From Cytobacillus firmus NBRC 15306 (GTDB lineage: Bacteria; Bacillota; Bacilli; Bacillales; Cytobacillaceae), in the NCBI RefSeq assembly GCF_001591465.1, contig NZ_BCUY01000008.1:27751-91750 (forward strand): DNA of 64,000 nt, read 5' to 3'. The notes under the pieces were generated by a model. The model searched no databases. It had not been told where the DNA came from and was given only the letters and a program-made list of their open reading frames with translations. How positions within the stretch are numbered: position 1 is the stretch's first letter; every line of letters starts with the position of its first letter. This document shows positions 1 through 7,159 of this stretch, piece after piece. The position numbers and the translations under genes were made by a program.

Positions 1-819
1 TGTGAGAAAAAGGCGCTGCGATATAATTGACACTAATACAGAGGCAAGCTGTATTCTGATTTGCACCTGCTGGGAAGGCGGAAATACATCGATAATTCGG
101 TTAATCGTAGCTGGAGCACTTGAGGTATGCAGTGTGCCAAGTACTAAATGGCCAGTTTCGGCCGCTGTTATGGCTGTTTGGATGGTTTCCAAATCACGCA
201 TTTCCCCTACAAGAATCACATCCGGGTCCTGACGCAAAGCAGCTCTTAATCCATTTGCGAAATGCTTTGTATCAAACCCAACTTCCCGCTGGTCAATAAT
301 GCAATTTCCATGCTTATGCAGATATTCAATCGGGTCCTCGAGCGTAATAATGTGCTTCCTCATCGTCTTGTTCATGTAATGAATCATTGAAGCTAATGTC
401 GTTGATTTTCCGCTTCCCGTCGGCCCTGTCACCAGGACTAGCCCCTGAGGCTTTTCCGCCACCTTTTTTAAGACAGGAGGAAGCCCAAGTTCTTCTAAAG
501 CAGGAATTCGTGTAGGAACAACACGGATGGCCAGTGAGATGCATGACCGCTGAAAATAAGCATTGACTCTGAAACGGGACAGCCCGGGTATTCCGTAAGA
601 GAAATCCAGCTCGCCATTCTCCTCAAACTTTTTCCATATGTTCGCAGGAATAATAGCTTTAGCCATACCCTCGGTATCTTCCGGACGCAAACTTTCTTTC
701 CCATATTTTTTTAAATCACCATTAATCCGTATGACAGGGGGAACCCCAACGGTCAAATGCAGATCCGAAGCCTTCAGCTCATACGCAGCCCTCAACAGAT
801 AGTCTATTTTTGTCTTCAT
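1..819 (-). CDS. pilT: PilT, type IV pilus retraction ATPase (3' end outside window)
   Basis: Hexameric cytoplasmic ATPase that drives pilus retraction. The frame is open from an ATG at 819 to the window edge, giving 273 residues of a family usually about 345-350 long. Visible motifs are Walker A GPTGSGKST (about residues 132-140), the Asp box TLEDPIEY, Walker B DPDVILVGEMRD and the His box GTLHTSS, ending in ISQRLF. A Shine-Dalgarno AGGAG lies 5-10 nt upstream, and the start is 9 nt after the stop of the upstream PilB-like gene, so the two are cotranscribed. The C-terminal part and probably pilC and other pilus genes lie to the left of the window. PilT rather than a second PilB is indicated by the absence of an MshEN N-domain and of the tetracysteine zinc motif. 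Confidence 0.96.
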   Translation of the reverse strand, partial: MKTKIDYLLRAAYELKASDLHLTVGVPPVIRINGDLKKYGKESLRPEDTEGMAKAIIPANIWKKFEENGELDFSYGIPGLSRFRVNAYFQRSCISLAIRVVPTRIPALEELGLPPVLKKVAEKPQGLVLVTGPTGSGKSTTLASMIHYMNKTMRKHIITLEDPIEYLHKHGNCIIDQREVGFDTKHFANGLRAALRQDPDVILVGEMRDLETIQTAITAAETGHLVLGTLHTSSAPATINRIIDVFPPSQQVQIRIQLASVLVSIISQRLFLT

Positions 820-828
820 ACCGTACTC

Positions 829-2499
829 CTAATCAGGTATAGCTACCCGTAATACTTCTTCGGTAGTTGTAATGCCCTGTTTTACTTTTAGCAGTCCATC
901 ATCAATAAGAAAAACTGTTTTATTTCTTATTGCGTAATCCCGAAGCTTTGAAAATGATTCACCATTCATAATGATTTTACGCATCTCATCATTAATAACC
1001 AGCACTTCGTGAATGGCGATTCTTCCTTTATATCCAGTCATGTTGCAGGAGGAACAGCCTTTCCCCCGCACAACCTTCTCAAGTTTTAAGCCTCTTTTTG
1101 CAAAGATCTCTATTTCCCGCTTAGCCGGCTGCTGTTCCTCTGAACAATCCCGGCAGACTTTCCTTACCAGACGCTGTGCGACAATTCCGCTCAAAGACGA
1201 TGCAACAAGAAATGGTTCAACACCCATATCAAGCAGGCGGGTGATGGAGCCTAATGAATCATTTGTATGCAATGTACTAAGCACCAAATGCCCCGTTAAT
1301 GATGCTCTAATGGAAACTTCCGCTGTTTCCCTATCCCGGATTTCCCCTACCATAATGATATTGGGATCCTGACGCAGAATGGCCCGTAAACCTTTTGCAA
1401 ACGTCATCCCGACATTGGAATTTACTTGAATCTGATTGATTCCTTCAAGCTGATACTCAACCGGATCTTCAACCGTTATAATATTTACTTCTTCACTGTT
1501 CAGGCGATTTAAAGCCGCATATAAAGTAGAAGATTTCCCGGAACCGGTAGGACCGGTTATTAGAACAATGCCTGTAGGCTTTTCAATCATTTCTATGAAT
1601 CTCTGAAGATTTAATTTATTTAAGCCAAGTTTATGGATGTCATTCAAAGCACTGCTTAAATCCAGCAAACGCAGCACAATTTTTTCGCCGTACACCGTGG
1701 GCAATGTGGAAACCCTCAAGTCTACCGGATGAAAATCAATATTAATCTTTATTCTTCCATCCTGGGGAATTCTGTGCTCAGTAATATCCAGATTGGACAT
1801 GATTTTAATGCGGGCTGAAAGCACACTTTGCATATGCTTTGGAAGAACACGCTCCGTTCTTAAAACGCCATCAATCCGGTATCTGATCAGCACCTTTGTT
1901 TCCTGGGGATCAAGATGGATATCACTCGCCTTTAAAGAAGCTGCACTGGCAATGATCTGATTAACAAGCCGGACAACAGGCGAATCTTCATCAACCATCT
2001 GTTTATCATCAGCTGCTTCAGGATTCCCCGCTGTTCCCAGCAGTTCCTCAAACCCTTCATTCATATCGTAATATTTATTGATTGCCCGGAGAATATCATC
2101 TTTTGTTGCAATGGCTGCTTCAATTTGAAAGCCTGTTGATAACCGCAAATCATCAATTGTGTAAAAGTCCATAGGATCTGCCATAGCTACAAATAACTTC
2201 TCTCCGTCTTTCTTTAATGGAATGAGGAGATTCCGCTTCGCCAGATCTTTTGGCACAATGCTGAAAAGCTTCGTATCAAATGGATAGCGATACAAGCTGA
2301 CATGGGGAATCCCAAGCTGAAATTCAAGAACCTCAATCAGCTGCTGTTCTGTAATAAATCCTTTTTGAAGCAAAACATCACCGAGCTTTTGGTTAGAATC
2401 CTTTTCTCTAAGAGATGTTTGAAGCTGTTCCTCGGTGATAAGGCCGGCGTCAACCAGTAAATCTCCCAGTCTCTTGCGCATCTGCTTCATATCCATCAC
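829..2499 (-). CDS. PilB/GspE-family pilus assembly ATPase
   Basis: Cytoplasmic ATPase that powers pilin polymerisation. The 556 residues show an N-terminal MshEN-type domain (about 1-150), Walker A GPTGSGKSS (316-324), Asp box TVEDPVEYQ, Walker B DPNIIMVGEIRD, His box STLHTND and a C-terminal zinc motif (CRDC then CSSC), all typical of PilB/GspE/PulE. The start is GTG at 2499 or the ATG directly after it; AAGG lies just upstream. It sits 12 nt after the VanW-like gene and 9 nt before pilT in one leftward operon. Competence ComGA is shorter (about 350 residues) and lacks the MshEN domain, so this is the assembly motor of a separate type IV pilus. Whether to call it PilB or GspE is a naming question. 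Confidence 0.95.
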   Translation of the reverse strand: MMDMKQMRKRLGDLLVDAGLITEEQLQTSLREKDSNQKLGDVLLQKGFITEQQLIEVLEFQLGIPHVSLYRYPFDTKLFSIVPKDLAKRNLLIPLKKDGEKLFVAMADPMDFYTIDDLRLSTGFQIEAAIATKDDILRAINKYYDMNEGFEELLGTAGNPEAADDKQMVDEDSPVVRLVNQIIASAASLKASDIHLDPQETKVLIRYRIDGVLRTERVLPKHMQSVLSARIKIMSNLDITEHRIPQDGRIKINIDFHPVDLRVSTLPTVYGEKIVLRLLDLSSALNDIHKLGLNKLNLQRFIEMIEKPTGIVLITGPTGSGKSSTLYAALNRLNSEEVNIITVEDPVEYQLEGINQIQVNSNVGMTFAKGLRAILRQDPNIIMVGEIRDRETAEVSIRASLTGHLVLSTLHTNDSLGSITRLLDMGVEPFLVASSLSGIVAQRLVRKVCRDCSEEQQPAKREIEIFAKRGLKLEKVVRGKGCSSCNMTGYKGRIAIHEVLVINDEMRKIIMNGESFSKLRDYAIRNKTVFLIDDGLLKVKQGITTTEEVLRVAIPD

Positions 2500-2511
2500 T
2501 GCCTTAACTTA

Positions 2512-3891
2512 TTATTTGACGGCTTCATTATCTAATCCCCAAAGATCTTGATCATTTTCATTTGCATTCCGGGTGGTTCCTTTATTGATGCCTGTTTCAT
2601 TTTGCTTATTGTCAGGTTTCTGTTCAGGTGAGTTTTTTTCAGCATCTGATTCTGATTTTTCATCCTCAATGCTTACACTGTCTTCAGGTACATTATCTGC
2701 CGAATCAGCAGAGTCGTCCGTTTTATCTTTCTTAATAGCCAGACTGTATATGAGGACCTCATGTACTGGCGGATAGAAGTCTTCCGATATTTTCTCGGAG
2801 CTTATTATTTTTCCAGCTTCATCAACCTGATCGCGATATACATTTACCAGGATGCCCTCTTTGCCTTCAGTTCCGATTCGTTTTTGTCCAAATGGCAGCT
2901 TGGCATCTATCTGAATAATTGTTTTCGGCTTAAAAGTCTGCTTATCTTTAAGAGAAGGCTGATACGTGTAAATCGTCTTAGGCCCCTTAACAGAAACATA
3001 CAAAAGCTTGTCAAGCTGCTGAAAATTAATCACATATTTATGATCATTTGGATTAGTAAAAATGAAATCCATTTGTTTTTCAGAGTCCACTCTGGCCTCA
3101 AAACCCGGTTCAATATAGCCCGGAAGCAGCCTTCCAATATGCCTTTCTGTAATCATAAAGTTAGTGTTCAGCAGGGCTTTGTATAGGGCTGATGAGATGA
3201 TGCTCATTTCGTCTGCCTCGAACTGCAGACCTCCTCTTTCTTCAGCCAGATCAAGAAAAGAAATCTGCGAATGCGGAGCAACTTCGATGCTGGCCTCATT
3301 GCCTTCCCACATATTGATAACATTTTCTTTTCCGGAGATTTTAGTTGATGATTCAGCAATCACCTCATCCTCAATAAGGTCTCCGGATAAATAATTTTGC
3401 AGTTTTATCGTATGATTGCCGCTTTCAAGCAGGGTTGCATACATAAGAAGGTCTGCTATGAGAGTCTGCTGATCGATGCCTTCTGCATAAAGCTCAGGCA
3501 GTATTTCTTCCAGAATAGCATTGAGTTTTTCTTCATCTATTTTTGCGATAAGCTGATTTTTTTTGCCTGACACTGCCAGAGAAATACTTTGTTCTACATC
3601 AAATTTATAGAAAGCCGGGATGTCCTTGACGTCTTTTGTTACTTCCTGAAATTGCAATGTCAGAACCGTTTCTTTAACCCATTGTGCCTGCTTTTCTGTC
3701 ATATAGGTTAGGACCTTTGACTTATCCATATCTGTTACATCTTCGTTTCCGATAAAAGTTCCAGAAGCAAATTCGCCTTGATCGGAAAAAAGCTTTCCGT
3801 AAGCTGCAGTTCCAAAATATGAAAAGCTAAATAAAAACGAGGTGCAGAGTGCCGTAATCAAAAACAGCTTTATAATCTGAGGATTCCTCAC
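2512..3891 (-). CDS. VanW-domain membrane-anchored protein in pilus operon
   Basis: 459 residues. An N-terminal hydrophobic helix (about 8-30) suggests a membrane anchor or uncleaved signal. Residues about 40-130 (FASGTFIGNEDVTDMD onward) resemble the YoaR-type peptidoglycan-binding-like domain. About residues 220-300 follow the VanW pattern: ALYKALL, then ITERH, a Pro-Gly segment, and a DFIFTNP stretch. The C-terminal ~75 residues are acidic and low-complexity. The start is GTG at 3891, 9 nt from a strong GGAGG. The VanW family occurs in vancomycin-resistance clusters and YoaR-like proteins, but its biochemical role is not established. Its place just upstream of the pilus motor genes suggests a wall-associated pilus role, which is inference. 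Confidence 0.75.
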   Translation of the reverse strand: MRNPQIIKLFLITALCTSFLFSFSYFGTAAYGKLFSDQGEFASGTFIGNEDVTDMDKSKVLTYMTEKQAQWVKETVLTLQFQEVTKDVKDIPAFYKFDVEQSISLAVSGKKNQLIAKIDEEKLNAILEEILPELYAEGIDQQTLIADLLMYATLLESGNHTIKLQNYLSGDLIEDEVIAESSTKISGKENVINMWEGNEASIEVAPHSQISFLDLAEERGGLQFEADEMSIISSALYKALLNTNFMITERHIGRLLPGYIEPGFEARVDSEKQMDFIFTNPNDHKYVINFQQLDKLLYVSVKGPKTIYTYQPSLKDKQTFKPKTIIQIDAKLPFGQKRIGTEGKEGILVNVYRDQVDEAGKIISSEKISEDFYPPVHEVLIYSLAIKKDKTDDSADSADNVPEDSVSIEDEKSESDAEKNSPEQKPDNKQNETGINKGTTRNANENDQDLWGLDNEAVK

Positions 3892-3910
3892 ATTGAGCTT
3901 CCTCCTTCAA

Positions 3911-4645
3911 TTATGCATTCACATTCATTGACAGGTTTACAACCACATTGGGGCCTTCTTCTTGAGCAATCTGTACATCCTGTTCGGATAAAATCCGCCC
4001 GGACGGGAACAATATGTTTCCATTTAAGTCATATATATCCGCTTCTAATTCTTTGCCGACTAATAATTCCATTTGTTTATTTTTCAATGATTGAAGGTGA
4101 TCCATGTTTTCTCCTTCACTTGGAAGGACTTCATTGCTCATTATAGGGTTCAGCAATGATACACTGTTTAGAAATCTTTCAGATGCGTCTTCTTTTACAA
4201 TAAGAATATCCCTACCGTATGTTAAGATTTCTTCAGCAGCTAATACTGCAGAAGCATCTGAAAGCTGAATTTCAGCACCTAGAATGTTTCCTGTATCTTC
4301 ATCTGTGTAAAACTCCGCTGTTTCCCCCAATAATTGGCCTTTTCGTGTCATTACCTTAGTTTGGGTAATGCGAATCTTTTTGTTTACCAGCTGATTTGCA
4401 ATTGGGATTTCATTTAAATCAATTACCGCACGGTCACTTTCCACTGTAACCGCGTATTCTCCAATACCAATAATTTTTTTGAATGGAATGGCCTTTACAC
4501 TGACTTGCCAATCTTCGTGCTCGATTGTTAAGAAATCGATTGAACCTTTTTCAGGATTTATGACTAATGTTTTCACTGTCCCAATTTCCTGGCCTTCCTG
4601 AATAGAGATAATAGGAAGACCTGTAATTTCTGTACTTTTTTTCAT
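3911..4645 (-). CDS. PRC-barrel domain protein
   Basis: 244 residues. About residues 1-75 form a PRC-barrel-like beta domain (GLPIISIQEGQEIGTVKTL is the typical opening), and about 85-160 repeat the pattern (VMTRKGQLLGETAEF), so two tandem barrels are likely. The rest contains KGKELEAD-like segments ending in a short variable region. PRC-barrels are small adaptor domains found in ribosome maturation and photosynthetic proteins and in many unassigned Firmicute proteins. No signal peptide is visible, so it is probably cytoplasmic. It lies between the two upstream membrane-protein ORFs and the VanW gene in the pilus operon. A pilus-assembly or polarity role is only a guess from position. Confidence 0.7.
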   Translation of the reverse strand: MKKSTEITGLPIISIQEGQEIGTVKTLVINPEKGSIDFLTIEHEDWQVSVKAIPFKKIIGIGEYAVTVESDRAVIDLNEIPIANQLVNKKIRITQTKVMTRKGQLLGETAEFYTDEDTGNILGAEIQLSDASAVLAAEEILTYGRDILIVKEDASERFLNSVSLLNPIMSNEVLPSEGENMDHLQSLKNKQMELLVGKELEADIYDLNGNILFPSGRILSEQDVQIAQEEGPNVVVNLSMNVNA

Positions 4646-4657
4646 CTTAACATCACC

Positions 4658-5416
4658 TTATTTATAGTTTTTTCTCTTGGCTGCAGCAGCATAGGACTTC
4701 TGGATAAACCTGATTTCCTCAACAAGGACAGGATAAGCAGAAAATCTTGCTTCAAGACTTTCGGCAAATTCCAGTAATTTATCAAACTCTTTATGAATGA
4801 TATAGTGATCAAATAGTAATCTCGCAAATGTGTAATAATCAGAGGGCTGCATATTAGGATTCATACAGCCAATCACTAACATTTCGTAACTATCTTTATC
4901 CAGGCTATTCCGGGCCAGCTCAAGCTGTGGTGCAATCAGCTGGAACATCTGACTCTGGAATACTGCTCTGCTTTCTTGATCGGCAGCCTCCATTTTCTTT
5001 TCCAGTGCCGTTTCCTGCTCATGTTCATCGTCTATTCCGATTTCAGTTTCAGCAGCAGACGCCGCTTCATCAATATATACGGAAGAGTCGTATTCACTTG
5101 AATCCTCAGAAGCGATTTCATTCTCTCCAGCCGGATTAAAAGCGCTGGCATCATCAGAATCGTCCATAGGATTAAGACTTTCAAAGTATTCTTCAAGTAC
5201 ATTATCGGAAAGCTTTATCTCATCTTGAATAGCCAGATCTTCCGTTCCATTAATTTCCATGTCGGAATGAACGGAACTTCCCATTTCTTCATTCATCATA
5301 CCTTCCAGTTCTGCGAGATAATCGATCTCCGGAATGGCTGGATCCAATGTGTTCTCCACTGTATCTTTTTCATCTATTTTCGGAGCATTATCCTCATTTG
5401 CTCCTTCTAACAGCAT
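4658..5416 (-). CDS. acidic helical protein, probably 3' half of a frameshifted gene
   Basis: 252 residues from the first ATG. About residues 1-150 are acidic and low in hydrophobic residues; about 165-250 form a helical domain (SQMFQLIAPQLELARNSLDK onward, then YYTFARLLFDHYI). The ATG at 5416 has no Shine-Dalgarno sequence, and the same frame stays open upstream to 5461 and reads SDQDDLNWDEIEN, which looks like real protein. Removing one base from the A7 run (minus strand) at 5461-5455 joins it to the preceding ORF (5942-5442). I therefore read this as the distal half of a single gene of about 430 codons. The family was not recognised; it belongs to the pilus operon by position. Confidence 0.6.
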   Translation of the reverse strand: MLLEGANEDNAPKIDEKDTVENTLDPAIPEIDYLAELEGMMNEEMGSSVHSDMEINGTEDLAIQDEIKLSDNVLEEYFESLNPMDDSDDASAFNPAGENEIASEDSSEYDSSVYIDEAASAAETEIGIDDEHEQETALEKKMEAADQESRAVFQSQMFQLIAPQLELARNSLDKDSYEMLVIGCMNPNMQPSDYYTFARLLFDHYIIHKEFDKLLEFAESLEARFSAYPVLVEEIRFIQKSYAAAAKRKNYK

Positions 5417-5441
5417 ATTTTCAATTTCATCCCAATTGAGA

Positions 5442-5942
5442 TCATCCTGATCGCTTTTTTTCTTCTGAAGGATCTGTCATAATATTTTCTATAACCAAGT
5501 CAATTTGACTATTCGTATTTTCTTCGCTGCTAAAATCTATTAAGTCTAATTCTGCACGGTCTTCTTCTGATTCCTGTTGTACCAGTATAGGCAAAGCTGG
5601 TTTATCAGCCTCCTGGTCTGCTGCATTCTTTTCATTCAAATTCTCATTACCAATCCCTGTTTCCAATATGACTGAGGAGAAAGCACCTGTTTCTTCACCT
5701 GCATGAAATAATCCTTTGATTTTATTATTGGCCAGATAGGTACCCGTCATTAAAAGCAGCAAAAGAATAAGTGCTGCCTGCCATTCAGAAAACAATTCTT
5801 TTGCTGTCAGCCCAAGCATCCCCAGCAAAACGGAAACTACAATGACATACATTTTTCCTTTTTTAGTTAGTCCTGAAGGAATGAAATAAACAGCAGGAAT
5901 AATGAAAACTAAAGATGCCAAAGCAAAAGCAAAGGTGACCAT
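5442..5942 (-). CDS. multi-TM protein with acidic tail, probably 5' half of a frameshifted gene
   Basis: 166 residues and the first gene of the leftward pilus operon. Three hydrophobic segments (about 3-22, 31-46 and 56-70) are followed by an acidic, probably disordered tail. It ends with SEEKKRSG at a TGA just after an A7 tract. The downstream ORF continues without a stop in the +1 frame, so the intact product is probably 3 TM helices plus an acidic linker plus a C-terminal helical domain. Such an architecture would suit an inner-membrane scaffold, but no family was recognised. Start at 5942 with AAAGGAGAG upstream. A genuine split into two proteins cannot be excluded. Confidence 0.6.
   Translation of the reverse strand: MVTFAFALASLVFIIPAVYFIPSGLTKKGKMYVIVVSVLLGMLGLTAKELFSEWQAALILLLLLMTGTYLANNKIKGLFHAGEETGAFSSVILETGIGNENLNEKNAADQEADKPALPILVQQESEEDRAELDLIDFSSEENTNSQIDLVIENIMTDPSEEKKRSG
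5455..5461 (-). other. A7 homopolymer, candidate frameshift or slippage site
   Basis: Seven T on the plus strand (A7 on the coding strand). Loss of one A fuses ORF 5942-5442 with ORF 5416-4658, and the frame between is open with protein-like residues and no start signal. It could be an assembly indel, a mutation, or transcriptional slippage. Confidence 0.5.
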
Positions 5943-6035
5943 TCTATCTCTCCTTTCTTTTTAAGACTTAACAGCTAAACTTATCAAAAAATACATAATT
6001 CGACCTATAAATACAAATCTTGCTATTAAATATTG

Positions 6036-6041
6036 TATAAT
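6036..6041 (+). promoter_or_regulatory. putative -10 (TATAAT) of the pilin operon
   Basis: A perfect TATAAT 33 nt before the start of the first pilin gene, in the divergent region 5943-6073. No good -35 box is visible at 16-18 nt, so the call rests on the -10 alone. Confidence 0.35.
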
Positions 6042-6073
6042 ACAAATAGGTATTTTGAAAGAAGGAGTGGGCT

Positions 6074-6586
6074 ATGATATATAAAAAATTGCTTACTGGT
6101 TCCAAAGGCTTAACCCTTGTGGAAGTACTTGTTTCACTCACAATATTAGGGATTGTTTTAATGGGAACTATGAAGTTTTTTTCTCAGGCTTACACTTATG
6201 CCAATATGAATGAAAAGAAAACGGCAGCTGTCAATGTTGCAAGAAATGCTTTAATGCATATTGAGAAAGAAAATTTTATAGAAGTAAGAGAAGAGTTTAG
6301 AAATGATAAAGGTGATTACCTTAATCTTCTAATTTGTGATCGTGCTAATAAAATATTTTGGAATGGTGAAACTCCTGAACCAAACTGCAGTCCAATTATA
6401 GTAAATAATATTGAGTACAATGTAACTATTAATTTACCAAAAAACGAAGTTGAGAATATAAATCCTGCTAAAGGAGAACACTCCTCCTTTTTTGTGCCTC
6501 TGGCAGCGACTGTTACCTGGGAGATCAACGGAAAAGAAGAATTTACAGAAATAGAAGGAGAAATAAAAAGTGAAGATCTTCGATGA
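6074..6586 (+). CDS. prepilin-type protein (PilV/GspI-like minor pilin)
   Basis: 170 residues. A short positively charged leader ending at KG is followed by LTLVEVLVSLTILGIVLMG. This is a class III prepilin signal, cleaved after Gly by the prepilin peptidase (PilD/ComC), with the conserved Glu at mature position 5. The hydrophobic N-helix is followed by a soluble domain with two cysteines (about 92 and 103) that could form a disulphide. A Shine-Dalgarno GAAGGAG precedes the ATG at 6074. First gene of a three-gene rightward operon, overlapping the next gene by 17 nt. The family is diverse, so its exact place in the pilus (minor pilin, probably tip priming) is inferred. Confidence 0.85.
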   Translation: MIYKKLLTGSKGLTLVEVLVSLTILGIVLMGTMKFFSQAYTYANMNEKKTAAVNVARNALMHIEKENFIEVREEFRNDKGDYLNLLICDRANKIFWNGETPEPNCSPIIVNNIEYNVTINLPKNEVENINPAKGEHSSFFVPLAATVTWEINGKEEFTEIEGEIKSEDLR

Positions 6587-7148
6587 GCGCGGTGCCACTC
6601 TTTATGAATTGCTTGCCGTTCTGGTAATCAGCAGTATTATTCTTCCGATTATTTATGGAGTATTCACTTCGGGGTATAAGCTCTACAATAAGATTGGCAT
6701 TGAGGGACAGCTGCGGGATGATGCCGATTATACAGCAACAATGATCATGAACACATTTTATTCTTTTCCTTTTGACTACGTCAGAGAATGCGGTGAAAAA
6801 AATTGTATTGAGCTGGTAAATTCATCAAGTACATCTCTAACTAGACAAGAAAAAGAACAGCAGATTTTTTATACCATAAATCAAAACGCTGCGAATGAAG
6901 AGGAGCAGGTAGTCAGGATTGAAATAACTGATTCTGAAAATGACAGCACCCGGAAAGCAATCTCAATTGATAGCGCAGAGATTACTTCTGCAGCTGATTT
7001 CAGCGAATCCGCATTAGAAGTCTCTTGTTCTGAATCTAATAATAAAAATGAGGAAGAATGTACGCAGGGAATGATTGAATTAATGCTTAAGCTCGATCAT
7101 GAAAGGCTTGAAGAAAAATTAGAGCTTGATAGTAAGTTTGGATTTTAA
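6570..7148 (+). CDS. prepilin-type protein (PilW/GspJ-like minor pilin)
   Basis: 192 residues starting at GTG 6570, with AAGGAG 9-15 nt upstream inside the preceding gene. The leader MKIFDERG is followed by ATLYELLAVLVISSIILP, a prepilin signal with cleavage after Gly and Glu at +5. The soluble part is acidic and carries two cysteine pairs (near VRECGEKNC, and EVSC with EEC). The overlap with the upstream pilin and the 11-nt gap to the next gene show translational coupling. Likely a minor pilin working with its two neighbours. The PilW-like assignment rests on the N-helix and order only. Confidence 0.82.
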   Translation: MKIFDERGATLYELLAVLVISSIILPIIYGVFTSGYKLYNKIGIEGQLRDDADYTATMIMNTFYSFPFDYVRECGEKNCIELVNSSSTSLTRQEKEQQIFYTINQNAANEEEQVVRIEITDSENDSTRKAISIDSAEITSAADFSESALEVSCSESNNKNEEECTQGMIELMLKLDHERLEEKLELDSKFGF

Positions 7149-7159
7149 GAGGTGATCAT

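Noticed and set aside
5442..5470. A AAA AAG heptamer as a programmed -1 ribosomal frameshift site
   Set aside because: The -1 frame stops within about 16 codons and does not enter the downstream ORF; the join needs a +1 (or -2) shift.
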